A DNA stretch of 64,000 nt. Origin: Locusta migratoria. Lineage: Eukaryota; Arthropoda; Insecta; Orthoptera; Acrididae. Positions 12,741 through 24,280 of this stretch are shown here, one piece after another. Position numbers and translations under genes: made by a program. The notes under the pieces are model-generated. The model was not told where the DNA came from. It did not search any database and worked only from the letters and a program-made list of their open reading frames with translations. Positions within the stretch are counted from its first letter, which is position 1. Every line of letters starts with the position of its first letter. The stretch is taken from assembly GCA_026315105.1 (NCBI GenBank), contig CM048745.1, positions 287,737,747-287,801,746 on the forward strand. The letters are read 5' to 3'.

Positions 12741-13690
12741 GCATAATAGTTCGCCATCGGGAGCGCTCACTTTAGTTCGCGGCTCTGCCGTAAACTAGTT
12801 CGTTCTTTTAGATCGTCCGCTCCCAGTGACGGCTGAGCGGCGTGGTCTGCGCATGCAGGTGGAGGGAGAAGTTCCCCCACCTAGCTGCTTCATGCGCTTG
12901 CTACTTGAGCCGCTTACTATATCACGCAAACCAAAAGAAACAGTTTGTGGATAATTTCTCGCGTTTAAGTTTAGAGTTATCTCTATATCTTGGCATTATG
13001 GAGTTTATTAGTCAGACATTGCAGAGTGCAGAATACTTCAAAGCAGAAATTTTGTAGCATTGAACTATGTAATATAGCAGGCAGACGCTAACCTCGAAAT
13101 GCCTCTCATCAGCAGAAGGCAAACACATGATTTTTAATTCTGCTGCGCGCCCTCTCGCTATTGCCCGTCGGTCTTCGGAAAAGAATCCAACGAACTAAGA
13201 AGCGATATACGTTTGGCATAATAGTTCGCGACCGGTAACGCATGTTTTAGTTCGCGACCGATTGCACATATTTTAGTTCGCGACCGATCGCGGATACTTT
13301 AGTTCGCTAGCGACTGAGCATATTTTAGTTCGCGACCGATCGCGCATATTTTAGTTCGCGACCTATCGCACATATTTTAGTTCGCGACCGGTAGCTCTCC
13401 TTTCAGTTCGCAGCTCGGCCGCGAAGTAGGTCGCTCTCTTTAGTTCGTCCGCTCGTTTTAGCGTTTGCTACCGCTACTAAAACTACAGCTGTGCTACATC
13501 TCAGCTCGAAATGACGGCAACTGGCAGAAGGGAATCACGCGATTCTGCGCGTTCTCGCGTCCTCTCGCTGTAACCCGCCAGTCTTCGGAAAAGGAGCGGA
13601 CGAACTAAGAGGCGAGGGATCTGCGAACTAGTTCGCGTAGTTCGCTTGTTTGAGCGCTCTTCCGAACTAGTTTGTTCGCGAACTACACAA
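12740..13690. repeat. GC-rich unclassified repeat block rich in TAGTTCGC
   Basis: A sharply bounded block, much richer in C and G than its flanks, is full of TAGTTCGC and its inverse GCGAACTA. It contains the 26-bp array listed separately. It also has a diverged direct duplication: 13,085-13,215 against 13,500-13,625, sharing CTCGAAATG, CAGAAGG, CCTCTCGCT, GTCTTCGGAAAAG and CGAACTAAGA. Both edges have AGTTCGC/GCGAAC in opposite senses near GAGCGCTC (12,763 and 13,652), which could be terminal inverted repeats of an unknown element. No coding sequence is recognisable. Confidence 0.6.
13222..13429. repeat. 26-bp minisatellite, about 8 units
   Basis: TAGTTCGC (last one CAGTTCGC) starts at 13,222, 13,248, 13,274, 13,300, 13,326, 13,352, 13,378 and 13,404, an exact 26-bp step throughout. 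Typical unit halves are TAGTTCGCGACCG and ATCGCGCATATTT. Units differ by a few substitutions but not in length. Confidence 0.9.
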
Positions 13691-14260
13691 GACTATAGCT
13701 TACGGATGTTCATCCAACAAAAGTCTCTGAAGTTTGATTCGATACGACTGTAAAGTTGATAGTCAGGCTGAACCGTCTCATCAAAATTTGATCAAACGTT
13801 TTATGCAAAAAGTATTAGATTCTATTTTATCAGATAATCATAAGATAGCCATTACATAACATAAACATTACATACTGAGTGACGAAATCCAAGGGAAGAC
13901 AATGGATGTGATGTTAAAAGAAAGTCGTTCCCGCACTGATGAAGTCTAAGCGATACATGCTGAATGTTACGATATCGTCTCAGCTACCTTTCTACAGTCC
14001 AAAACCACTAGATTTAACGCGTTTCTAACGTCAAGCTCCCATTATCAGAATAACAATTGCGCAATAACCTCTATAAACTTCTTTATATACAGTATGTTCG
14101 TGTGTTTGTTTGTGTGTTTGTATTGCCTACAAATCCAAAGTTTTGTTCCAATTTTGATGGAATTCTTATAAGCTCTACAAACGTTTGAACATTTTTGGAA
14201 TGAATTTTAAGAGAGACCGAAGAAAAACTGGATATTACTACATCGGTTACTTTGGAGATA
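13691..14260. other. Intergenic, with a possible Helitron-like 5' scrap
   Basis: About 14,088-14,190 (GTTCGTGTGTTTG..., AAAGTTTTGTTCCAAT) resembles the start region of the Helitron-like elements at 57.1 and 59.1 kb, but it lacks their end. The rest shows nothing recognisable. Confidence 0.35.
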
Positions 14261-14299
14261 TTCAGTACGAATTACCTTGTTTTGCAAGTCTATATCTTG

Positions 14300-14560
14300 A
14301 TTCATAAAAATTTCTGGTGATGTTCTTGTGTGAGGCGAGGACTGTTATGTAATAAAGCAGGTCATTCATTGCGATGAAGAAGAAGAAAGGCCCAAGAACC
14401 GAGCCCAGTGGTACCACAGAATTAATTGCTGCCACAGGGTAGTGTTTACTGGTATTTCCACACGCCTTATGATTACCGTCCACATAAGGCGAATGAATAC
14501 AATCACAAGCCCTTATTTCCGTAGAAAATAAGGAGGTTACAATACCTGTTTGGTGGAAAA
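14300..14560 (-). pseudogene. LINE reverse-transcriptase fragment
   Basis: The minus frame contains VPLGSVLGPFFFFIAMNDLL, clearly derived from the conserved RT block usually written GVPQGSVLGP.LF...INDL. Flanking residues on both sides are not recognisable. It is a small 5'- and 3'-truncated relic of a Jockey/CR1-superfamily element; the Gln of PQG is Leu here. There is no ADD box. Confidence 0.6.
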
Positions 14561-16547
14561 CAATTAGCATTTTCATCATAGATCTTTGGGCTAATTTTAG
14601 GGTCTATATTACTGTAACGTAATAGAGATATCTTGTTTCAATATCCTCGTAACCACACCTAAAAGATAGTTATCCACTTTATGAGTGTATCAATGCGGTT
14701 ATTACTTTCATGACACATAATATGTCTAACCGACAGGGTCAACACCGTGTCAGTGCCAAATGGGATCAAAGCCGACAGGAATTGTTGCTGTCAGAAACTG
14801 CTGCTGGTCCCTGTAAAGTAGTTTCGGAACGTATATTGTGAAGGGAACTGCACGCTCTGGATATTTGTGATACAGCATCTCCCAAAAGCACACAAACCTG
14901 CTCATTTTCAGTAAACCACATTACACAGAAAATGGACTGTAGGCCACGGCGTATGGCGGGGTGGAGGAGGGGGGGAGGTAAGGAAAGTTTGGCCAACGTC
15001 TGCAGTCTCGTGGACCTAGGGTCCTCGTCCCTTCGATGTTATTCAGCTTTGTCATTTCTCAAGCAAATATACTGCTGGCGCCATAAAAAGGCGCGACCCC
15101 AAGTCAAGATTTTACTCACCGTAAAGCGATAAATTCCAGTGACTAGTAAGCATCTAAATTTACCTAGTTACTGGGAGCTCCAATGTTAGTCGCATTATGG
15201 AGCTCCTTAAGGAAATTACTTTCAGGGACGGAAAGCAATGTGCATTTCTTTGTGTCTCACGGGAGGCCTTAGTCTTGATGTGCGGGAGGTCTTCTGCGGA
15301 TATCGAGCGTTCGGGGTGCAGTCGTTTCCAAATTGTGCCTCACGTCGACCACAATTGATGGGTCTAGTGAGAGAGGGAGCTAAGCCATTTCGAGGAGAAA
15401 TGGAGATAAATCGAGTTTTCTAAAGTGTTGTATTAAGGCATTATTTGTACAGTAAAGGGGTCCGTATTTTCGTCTTAACGTACTGTTATGTAAATTATAC
15501 AAAGGAAAAATATTAATTTCAATGTAAATAGCAATGATTATGACCTTGTAGGCTTTAATTAATACAGCAATAGTACAAAAACATAAATTTTATACACATA
15601 TCAAGAAGTTTTATCCTACTTGAAATACTATTACCCAAGTGCAAATCATCTTATCAGGCTTACACACCAACTACAAACAACCCAGGCATAAACGACTTCT
15701 TATCTCTTCTGGAGTATTATCACTGTCCACTGTTTCTGTGTATTTCACTTTTTTGGTAGACACCATGAAAAATTAGACGATATGTCGCTACGTGTCATTA
15801 TATCTTTTAACGTTAAGGCTGATACAGATCTTCTGTGCAGAAAGAGCAGTGGTATTTCCTCAAGAAGTGTAGTCATGTAAGGATTATCAATCATGGGGTC
15901 TTTCCTGTGTTTGGAGCGACGACCTGGTGTCTTCTTGAAAAGGGATATAGAAGTAACGATTACAGTTTTGAACAATATGTTCCTCGGTTATCACTGATCA
16001 ACCAATCTGCTACACTTCTGTGTTGGTACGTCAGCAACTGAAACAGGGGACAACATCGATAAGTGGGATAGTTCCTCCTCTCGCTCAAAATGATCGCAGG
16101 GGCGCATTCAAGAATCTACAACTGCTCCAGAAAGAGCGGGAGCTAGTCCCCATGGTTCTAGTTCACAGGATTGACCCAAGATGGCATGAGCATACTGAAA
16201 ATTACCGAAGCTCAATTTTTCATGTTAGGTGGCATAGCCCCCTCTCTCACTAACCCTCAATTCATTTACGCTTGTATTTGGGAGGCCATTCTCATTTCAT
16301 ATGACGACAATGGTGAATACTGCTAGCCTCGTGTCCGAGGCGGAGGCGTTAGCAGCTCACAATCAGTTGCATTTTTTTCAGAGTTAGTGGTAGTCCAGTT
16401 TGGAGCCGAGAGGGTGGTCTCACCCAGATACTTCTTGGAGTGGTGGCCTTGGCTGCTGATTTATGGACTTTCGTTATAAGGTGGAAAACTGTAAGACTTA
16501 AAAGGTCAGGCATTTACTAATGGGAGGAGCTATTCAGCTAGCAGAGT
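14561..16547. other. Intergenic stretch, nothing supported
   Basis: Several short frames occur (14,766-14,996 minus; 15,238-15,423 plus; 15,745-15,975 minus) with no recognisable family, no neighbouring gene context and ordinary low-complexity interruptions. A 14,930-14,985 purine-rich run (GGAGGAGGGGGGAGG) is the only compositional oddity. Confidence 0.4.
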
Positions 16548-16558
16548 TCTAGTAGAGC

Positions 16559-16766
16559 TTTTTAAATTTTTTTTTTTAAGTTTGTAAAGCATATGGGGCT
16601 TAACTGCGGGGTCATCAGTCCCTAAACTTACAAACTACTTATGAACTAGCTTATACTAAAGACGGCACAGACATCCGTGCCCAAGAGGGAATTCGAACCC
16701 CCGACGGGGGACTGCCTTGCGCATCGTAGCAAAGCGCCCCATTGCGCTCGGACGCTCCGCCGCGGC
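16559..16766 (-). repeat. tRNA-headed SINE, 11-bp TSD with one mismatch
   Basis: On the minus strand: a tRNA-like head with the B box inside GGGGGTTCGAATTCCC, then the common tail with GACTGATGACCCCGCAGTTAAG. Flanks TCTAGTAGAGC (16,548-16,558) and TCTTGTAGAGC (16,767-16,777) are the target duplication with one substitution. The head is a variant of the commoner types in the window. Confidence 0.85.
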
Positions 16767-16777
16767 TCTTGTAGAGC

Positions 16778-17820
16778 GGACATGGTTGTGTATATATAAA
16801 TTCTGTGTCATGACCTAACTGACCTTAATGATATTTTGCACACTGTATGTAATTTGGTACAGCTTAAAAGATATGATAGTTTTTATCTCGATGAATGATA
16901 TCATTATATTTACTGCAAATTAAATGTTGTTATCTAGCTTTGGATAAGTATCCAATAGACAGCACTGAGTTTCGACCTGAAGTCCAGGCTAGCAGTAAAG
17001 CGCTCCACAGCAAAACGGATCATGGGTTAGAAACCCACTAGGGTCGTAGATGTTTTCACTCTGCGTTTTATCCTAGCCTTCAACCGTTAACGATGTGGCG
17101 AGTCGACAGAAACGACACGTGGTTTGGATCCTACGTTTAACCCTGTGGTGTGCAGGGTCCTCTGTAGTGGACGCCTGTTACTGATCGCATTTCTGTGCAT
17201 CTGCTTTCGTTTTTAGCTCGTTAACATGTGGAGTCCACTCTATGGGACTTGGCAATAGATTCTGCCCTGTAAGTGTCGACGGCTGAACTGACATTCGCCA
17301 ATTTTTCACTCGAACGCTTTAGTGTGTCAAGATGGCAAGCGTGAATCGCAGCGTGCGTTCTCAGAACGGTATTCCAACAATTTCACACACACAAAAAAAG
17401 TACATTTTCAATAAATTCTAGGAGCCTCTACGTCCAAATTGCTTCGAAAGTTTCCGCAGAAACAGGAAAGTCTAACAGGAATGTTACTGGAGCTCCCGAG
17501 CCTCACTGGGTCCACTCCAGTAACATGGCTGTATTTTTCAATCTTTCCAGTCACTTTTTAATAATTGGTACATCATAGGGATAACTGGGGTAGGTTACGG
17601 ACACGCAAGTTGAAAGACTAGTTGAAAGACTTGTACTAGGTGACAGAGCCACACGAAATTATTATTACAATCAATTTCAAACTTTTCCTTGATGCTAAAT
17701 TTATTTCACATTACATGTGTGTTTCAAATTCGTGTAATACACAACCGTGATTTTTAAAAAAAAAAATTCGTCTATTTAGTTTTATTCCAATTATTCTGTG
17801 TATTATTTTCAATAAAATGC
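16778..17820. other. Intergenic with a possible second type of tRNA-like fragment
   Basis: A short tRNA-like stretch at about 16,995-17,060 carries CCACAGCAAAACGGATCATG and the B-box-like GGGTTAGAAACCC. It may be the head of a different SINE but no tail or duplication was found. Nothing else is recognised. Confidence 0.35.
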
Positions 17821-18235
17821 CGCGAAGAAGACTGTCTGTTCGTTTGTTTTATATGACACAAATCTACTGTTTTTGATGAAATTTTGCACGCTTGACCTTC
17901 AAAAGAAGAGGAAGACCGCAGTGTATGTAATACTTCCCACGGCGCATGGCGAAGGGTACCTCACTACAGACATCGAAACCGTTTGACCGATCATCGTGAA
18001 AGTTATCACAGCCTTCTATGTTTCCGTGGAGAAGGTTTTTATATTCCGTTAGGTATCGTACAGTGCTTGGCGGAAGGTACGTTGTAGTCAGCTTCAGCAC
18101 CTTTTCTCCTCGAAAGTTGACCACCCAAAATATCTCTGAAACAACAACAGCTACTGTAAAACGACTTTCACCGGTATTACTGTTATGTAGGGGCTCATGA
18201 CTGTAAATTTTTTGAAACATTCTACGACAAAAGAA
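17821..18235 (+). repeat. Possible Helitron-like fragment
   Basis: ACTGTCTGTTCGTTTG, TGATGAAATTTTGCACGCTT and AACCGTTTGACCGATCAT follow the same order as related strings in the Helitron-like copies at 57.1-57.4 and 59.1-59.3 kb (TGTCCGTATGTTTG; TTATGAAATTTTGTACACATAAGCTT; AACCACTGGACCGATTTC). No end motif is present. Match judged by eye only. Confidence 0.35.
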
Positions 18236-18388
18236 AATGTATTTTTAATACAAACTTACGTATTTTTAAATGGATACTATATATTATATCATCAGCAATA
18301 TCTAGCATGACAAATCACATAATCAATGGGGTTGATTGCATCGCAATACGTCAATTAGATCCCGAAATATTACGAAGCGAAGTGGATT

Positions 18389-18491
18389 CTTGAAATACGC
18401 GAAACGCGCGGCTAGCGCTCGTCCTGGGCAGCATAGGGTTCTCGCCTGAGTCTCAGGACGTGCGCTAGCCACGCGTTTCGCGTCTTTCAAG
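18389..18491. repeat. Imperfect hairpin, 38-bp arms
   Basis: Arm 18,389-18,426 pairs with 18,454-18,491 with 3 mismatches in 38; the loop is 27 nt. The arms are GC-rich and centre on GCGAAACGCG.GGCTAGCGC. No element boundary or duplication is visible outside the arms. Confidence 0.85.
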
Positions 18492-18599
18492 CGTCAACTG
18501 GGGTACAAGGAAGGAGCCTCGCAGTAAATCGTGCTTGAAGTATGGAATCCCAAGTGATCGGGCGTACCGTGGGCAACGTTAGAAGGAATCCTAGCGACG

Positions 18600-21095
18600 G
18601 ATCCTTTCACCACCAGGACCAAGATCAAGAATCTAAATCACAAAGGCTTTTATCAGGAAGGAAGCTTAGGGTTTAACGTCCCGTCGACGGCTTGGTCATT
18701 AGAGACAGAGCTAACGCTCGGAGTTGTGGGTAAGGATGGAGAAGGAAATCGGCCGTGCCCTTTGAAAGGAACCATCCCAGCATTTGCCTGGAGCGATTTA
18801 GCGAAATCACGGAAAACCTAAATCTGGTTGGCCGGAGCTGGATTTGAACCACCATCCTCCCGAATGCGAGTCCAGTGTGTTACCACTAAACCACCTCACT
18901 CGGTGGCTTTTATCAAAGCCAACTTTTGTAATAATATTAATATTGAAGGCATATCACCGTAGAAAGAAGTCTTACTGTCAGACATGTGCAGTAAAACAGC
19001 TTGTGACATTTTACTGATACAGGAAATCCACAGAGGACCACAAGACCGAAGGCCAAAAGTAAATAGAATGGACCTAATCATTGAACGACCACGTACCAAG
19101 TATGGTAGTGCTGTGTTTGTCAAACCTGACCTAAATATCCGGTCAACAGGTCTAACCTCAGAAAACAACATTGAGATCCTGACCATTGAGATCCGGTCAT
19201 GCACGGTGACATCAGTGTATAAGCCACCAAGTTCTGATTTTAAGTTCGCGGAACCCCCTAATTTTAATCCCAGCCATTAAAGCTGGTCATGGGTGACTTC
19301 AACTACCATAGCACTTCCTGGGGTTACCAGGAGACGGATAAGAATGGAGAAGAACCCAAAGAATGGGCTGAATAGACGGGGTTGATACTAATATATGACC
19401 CAAAGCTGCCACCCTCCTTTAACAGTGGGAGATGGCGTGGACAATATGGACCACATCGCCCAGCAGGCAAAGACGAACGTTTTGGGACCTCTGCCCCACA
19501 CACAGCACCGACCAGTTATCTGTACTGTGGCAGCAGTGGCGAAGCCAGAGACAGTCCAGTTTAAAAGACGATTCAATTTTAAACGAGCACAGTGGGAAAA
19601 GTTCAGCCTCGAACTCGATAAAGAAGTCACAAAGATAGAGCCAAACCCAGAGATGTATGATGGGTTTATTAAATTAGTTAGAATCATCATCCTAGGGGAT
19701 GTAGAACATTTTACATTCCTGGGCTTAATAACGACTCAAAATCTCTCTTCAGGAATACGAACACCTATTCGAAACTGACCCATTCTCTGAAGAAACAACT
19801 CAGACAGGCGTGGAACTACTGAATGTTTTATCAGCAACCAAAAGAGAGAAATGGTGTGACACAGTGAAACAACTAGACATGAAATAGAACAGCCGCAAGA
19901 CATTGAAGCTGTTGAAGAAACTTAATAGTGACCCATCAAGTGCCCCTACAAGCCTATCTAATGTAACTCCCGATCTAATGTAACTCCCGATCAAAAAATG
20001 GAAAAATGAAAAAAAAAAACCAAAAGAAACACCGCTGAAAGGAAGCTTCAAAGAAACACTGAAGAAGAAGGCCACATTGGCACTCCTTTCACCATGGAAG
20101 AACTGGAAGTAACCTTCCAATCTATAAAAAATAATAAAGCTGCAGGCTTAGATGATCTACGTCCAGAACAGATTAAAATGTTTGGACCAGTAACAAATCA
20201 ATGGATCTTAAATTTATTGAATACAGATCCCTAAAATCCAAAGTAGTAGCACTCCCGAAGCCTGGCAAAGAACCATCTGAGGCCCAAAACTTCCAACCAG
20301 TTTCTCTTTCATGTCAGTTGTACGAAGTCCTAGAAAGGCTGTTCCTCAACGGCATTTCAAAACGTGTTGATAAAACCTTATAAAAGAGCAGGCAGGTTTC
20401 CGCCCAGGAAAGTCATGCTGTGGTCAAATTCTTAACCTGACGCAGCATATAGAAGATGGGTACGAAAGAGGACAAGTTACTGGAGTGGCATTTATAGATC
20501 TGACAGCAGCGTATGACACAGTCAACCACAAGAAGTTGATCAGAATGGTATTCTCTGTCACAAAAGACTACCGACTAACACAGTTTATCCAATGTCTGCT
20601 GCAAAACAGGAGGTATTTTGTCACTCTGCATAACGGCCAACCTATCAACCCTGGAACAAGAACATTTATTAATGCAGATGATACAGCTACTGCAGCTCAA
20701 GGGAAAACATTCGAGGAAGTTGAGACGAAGTTGACAGCAGTCCTGGAAGATCTCGACCAGTATTATGATGATAACCATCTCAAGCCAAACCCCGGAAAGA
20801 CGCAGGTCTTTTCATCCGAGAAACCGGAAAGCCAGGAGGAAGCTAAGTATTAGCTGGAGAGGTCTGCAACTATCCCACTACGATACCCGCAAAATATCTG
20901 GGAGTAAAACTGGACCGTAGTCTGACATTCAAAGATCACTGTCAGGAAACAAAGCTAAAAGTATCTGCCAGAAATAGCATCATACGCAAACTCACTGGTA
21001 CCACCTGGGGTTCACAGCCTAACGTACTCCGTACATCTGCCTTGGCAGCAGAATACACAGCAGCAGTCTGGCGCAATTCCACACAATTCCAAATA
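18600..21095 (+). mobile_element. Jockey/CR1-superfamily LINE, truncated and decayed, split by a SINE
   Basis: Coding pieces in order: the start of the endonuclease (IKANFCNN just after the SINE at 18,656-18,904), LLIQEIHRGPQ and SAVFVKPDL (about 19,010-19,140), and VMGDFNYHSTSW (about 19,287), which keeps the catalytic GDFN. RT fingers follow: NNKAAGLDDLRPEQIK (about 20,130). Then come AGFRPGKSCCGQ, the palm motif FIDLTAAYDTVNH (20,488-20,526), and the catalytic box present as NADDTATA near 20,670 where Tyr-Ala-Asp-Asp is normal. The stretch between GQPINPGTR and NADD lacks the PQGS block, so a deletion joined these parts. Thumb motif AKYLGVKLDRS is at about 20,890. Stops and frameshifts show it is dead; the 3' end is lost near 21,095. 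Confidence 0.8.
18656..18904 (-). repeat. tRNA-headed SINE (second type), 11-bp TSD
   Basis: Minus strand: a tRNA-like head (GAGGTGG...AACACACTGGACTCGCATTC type) at 18,840-18,904, then a body with CCGTGATTTCGCTAAATCGC, CTGGGATGGTTCC and AAAGGGCACGGCCGATTTCC. The end reads GACGGGACGTTAAACCC. Flanks GGCTTTTATCA at 18,645-18,655 and 18,905-18,915 are identical. It sits inside the LINE that resumes at 18,916. The body differs from the common SINE tail, so this is a separate family. Confidence 0.9.
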
Positions 21096-21319
21096 ATACA
21101 TTTGTCCAATGAATACCCGTTTATCATCTGCATTTCTTCTTGGTCTAGCAATTTTAATGGCCAGTAGTGTATGTCATTTCCATTATAGGCAAAACAAGTG
21201 CTTGTTTTCATCAGTTCGTTCCACGGACCTTTGTACTTTAGATACTTTCAGGTGACTACCAGACCACATAAAACGGCAACTTTCCCCTTGTTGTGACAAC
21301 ATCCAAAATTTTGGCCGCT

Positions 21320-21925
21320 ATGCTTCGACTCTGAGACAAAACCGTGTAGTAAAGTGATAAATAAATTTCGGTGAAAAGTCTTGTAACATTAACGTAGTTG
21401 AACTATAAACTACAGTTACATTACTATCCTTCGAAATAGTCCACTCCCATAACTATGAACGCTGGTAGCTTTGGACGAAATCCGCTGGGATGGTGTTCAA
21501 AAGCCTCGTCCCGGTAGGTAGGATGTTAGGTTGTCAAGAATATCGTCAAATCTCTTTCCTTCCAAAGCGAGTTTGAGTCGAGGGAAAAGGAAGAAGTCTG
21601 GAGGATTGACATCTGGCGAGGATGGTGGATGTTCAAGTTGCGTCAACGAAAAAAAATGTTCAAATGTTTGTAAATCTTATGGGACTTAACTAAGGGGTCA
21701 TCAGTCCCTAAACTGACAAACTACTTATGAACTACTTACGAACTAGGACGGCACAAATATCCATGCCCGAGGGGGGATTCGAACCCCCGACCGTAGTGGC
21801 CGTGCAAACCGTGACTGAAGCGCCTCAGTCCCCTCGGCCACCGCGACCGGCACGCGTCAACGATCGCCCACACGAAGTCCATATCGTCAAACAGTTTTTG
21901 CACCTTGAACATCCACTACCGACTA
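21320..21925. mobile_element. Rearranged mariner relic (minus part plus inverted plus part)
   Basis: The minus strand of 21,430-21,640 encodes a mariner C-terminal part with LEHPPSSPDVNPPDFFLFPR and LKLALEGKRFDDI, and its 3' untranslated end runs to about 21,320. Directly beyond the SINE inserted at 21,650, the plus strand of 21,862-21,925 encodes RPHEVHIVKQFL then LEHPLP, the segment that normally precedes LEHPPYSPD. The two halves thus face opposite ways, joined at GCGTCAACGA. The minus half is the same family as the plus copy at 22.99-23.38 kb. It is a dead relic. Confidence 0.7.
21650..21853 (-). repeat. tRNA-headed SINE, 10-bp TSD
   Basis: Minus strand: head starting GCCGGTCGCGGTGGCCGAGG (A box in GGTGGCCGAGG, B box GGTTCGAATCC), ending with a tail through AACATTTGAACATTTTTT. 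GCGTCAACGA is present on both sides (21,640-21,649; 21,854-21,863). It inserted at the inversion junction of a mariner relic. Confidence 0.9.
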
Positions 21926-22990
21926 ATGAAAAATATAAAACCGATAGAAAAAGCTGCAATGAAATGGGAAGGAGAGGTTCCTCATTTGCAACAATAATAA
22001 CAAAAACTGGTGCAGAAATTACGTAGGTGTATTTGGCATCCAAGACGGTTGATACGGCTAACACGATAAATATGATAGAGAGAATTTCGTTTACGATTGT
22101 TCTGCTAAGAGTGAAAGCAGACACTGAAAACTGAAATAGTAATTGTATCTGTTGGTCGCTATTGATGCGAATTCCTCGTAGCTGCCATAATATTAACTAG
22201 AATCGACCGTGAGCAACGGATTTGTATATATTCCCCTACCTAACAAAATAAATAAAATAAAGCAAAAATTGTGATGCACTGAACAAAAACGACTTGTAGT
22301 CGACAGAATACCACGAGAAAACTTACGGAATAGATGAACAGTTACGTACTAGTAATAATGATATAACGAAGTTTTGAGTAATAATGTAATTGCTGTCTCC
22401 GTACTTCTCGGACATTAGCTCCAATTCACATGTTTCTTATCATCAAGGTAACTCGGAATCAAAGCCTTCCATCAAAGCGAGAAATAACATGCAGTAAACT
22501 AAGAAATACCCATGTTGTAATTCCTTTTGCTGTAAATTTCTTCGTGTAACAGACGTGAATGTTTGCATCGTTGCTGGAAATAATAGTCAGTAGCAAAAAC
22601 TTTATAGGTGATTAAGATGAGGAAAGGAGAAGCTCAGAGCCTGGACGACCATACGCCTCGTAAACGAAGTTTTTCTTGTTTCATTTCACAGCTGTTTACT
22701 AACCGTTCATATGCTGAGCGTTACGTTTATTTGTATTGTCCATTGCTGAAGTACAGTCTCTGGATTTATGAGTAATTTCTAGTAGGATACTTGTCTGAAA
22801 TGACCGAGTTTCCAAGAAGAAGTAAATAAAATTAAATGTACAACAAAGATTAAAGTTCAATGCTGCGTGAGAAACATGAAAGAGAGCGCCTATTCGTACT
22901 CGAAATAAGGAGAGAGAGAACTAGCGGTGAATTTATGGGGTTTCTGAATTTGCAGTGCTTCAGTGCTCGTTCAACGCTCAGGAAAACAAG
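21926..22990. other. Stretch between mariner relics, nothing supported
   Basis: No known repeat is clear. A string at about 22,585-22,615 (CAGTAGCAAAAACTTTATAGG) recurs with one change at about 25,555-25,578, hinting at a diverged dispersed repeat in both places. No coding support. Confidence 0.35.
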
Positions 22991-22994
22991 TTGA

Positions 22995-23380
22995 TAAATG
23001 AAACAGAATGAAAAACGCCAGACGACAACGCTTGCCCACACCCAATATCGCCAAACAGTGGACGTACAACTTGAACGACCACCATACTCGATGGATCTCA
23101 TTCCTCCAGACTTCTTCATACTCCCTCGACTCAAACTCGCTTTGAAAGGAAAGACATGTGACGATATTCCCGATATCCGGCAAAACGTGACGGGGCTTTT
23201 GAACACCATCTCAAAGGAAGACTTGGTACAAATTTTCCAGGACATGTATGACAGAGCGAAGCAGTGCATATGTATGGGAAGTGATTATTTCAAAGGACAG
23301 TAAGGTAAGTGTACTTTATAGCTCGTCTACGTTAATTTTAATGTTACAGGACTGTCCACTGAATTTTATTATCAGTGTTT
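22995..23380 (+). pseudogene. mariner transposase C-terminal fragment
   Basis: An open frame to 23,303 gives RPPYSMDLIPPDFFILPR, LKLALKGKTCDDIPDIRQNV, KEDLVQIFQDMYDRAKQCI and ends DYFKGQ. This is the normal end of one insect mariner family (D34D third Asp in PPDFF). The 5' two thirds are missing. The sequence after the stop (CTCGTCTACGTTAATTTTAATGTTACAGG) mirrors the 3' end of the minus copy near 21,340-21,410, so the two are the same family in opposite orientation about 1.5 kb apart. Confidence 0.8.
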
Positions 23381-24268
23381 TAATAACATGGCACCTGGTA
23401 TAACGCTATCCAAACTGACATTTCCAGTATCGTGCAGTATGACACTACGTACTAATGCAGTTTAAGACTCATATATTCAAACTTAGGGATTCTTGCTGTT
23501 ACAGATTCATCCTACTCGAGAGTTCACTACCCTGAGAAATTAGGGTTGACTCGTAAGATAGCGTGAATATGTCAGATCCTTTTATTTAAATGTCTTAAGC
23601 TGCCAGGTAAGACCTCTTTTACTTCTTTGAGTGAGGCGATGACAAATTCGCCATTTGTTGTGCTTTGATACGAGCACTTTTCATTCTGGTACTCCACTTT
23701 TATTCTACCATAGTAGTCGAAAGTGTTTGTGAATTCGAAGGTCACTAAAATATCTTTACGAGAAATTAAATAAACCCCGTGTTTACGATTATTTTACTGT
23801 ACGTAAAAGGTTACTGCGACTAATGATAAAGAACGACAGGAACATTATCTGACAAAAAATTATAAACTTTTAATTCCAGCACTGTTCGAACGTCCAGCTG
23901 TAGGAAAACAAGCTTTCCCTACTCTCTCGTACGTAATTTGAGTATCATGGGATGTGCGCCTGCGGTATTGCAATACATACATACGATTGCACAAGTGGGC
24001 ATGACGTCCTCCGTAGTCCTTCAGAGCTACAGAGCAGCTGCATTTACGAAGAATTCGACAACTGTGCAGAATATTCAGATCCCGAATGTTAATGCTGAAA
24101 AAATGTAAACTTTTGATTTATGTCGCAATTAATGTAAAATGCTTGGAGAAGTGTTTTTATCATTGTATTTTATTGAATTCACAAATTATCAACACTAAAT
24201 GAAATTCGTTCTGTGAGAGTATAAAATCGGTGTACATTAAGTTGCTCTTAGAGTTAAGATACAAGGTT
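23381..24268. other. Intergenic, nothing recognised
   Basis: AT-rich sequence, no sustained frame or known repeat on either strand. Confidence 0.4.
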
Positions 24269-24280
24269 AGTACTACAGCA

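Noticed and set aside
13222..13429. Regular short repeats as a CRISPR array
   Set aside because: Units are contiguous 26-mers without unique spacers, in a eukaryotic context.
15745..15975. Minus-strand ORF of 76 codons
   Set aside because: No recognisable family and no support from neighbouring sequence.
21727..22026. ORF starting with a MPEGGFEPPTVVAVQTVT-type peptide, also at 32,826-33,113 and partly at 36,980-37,279
   Set aside because: It is the translation of the tRNA-like SINE head; it recurs only because the SINE does.
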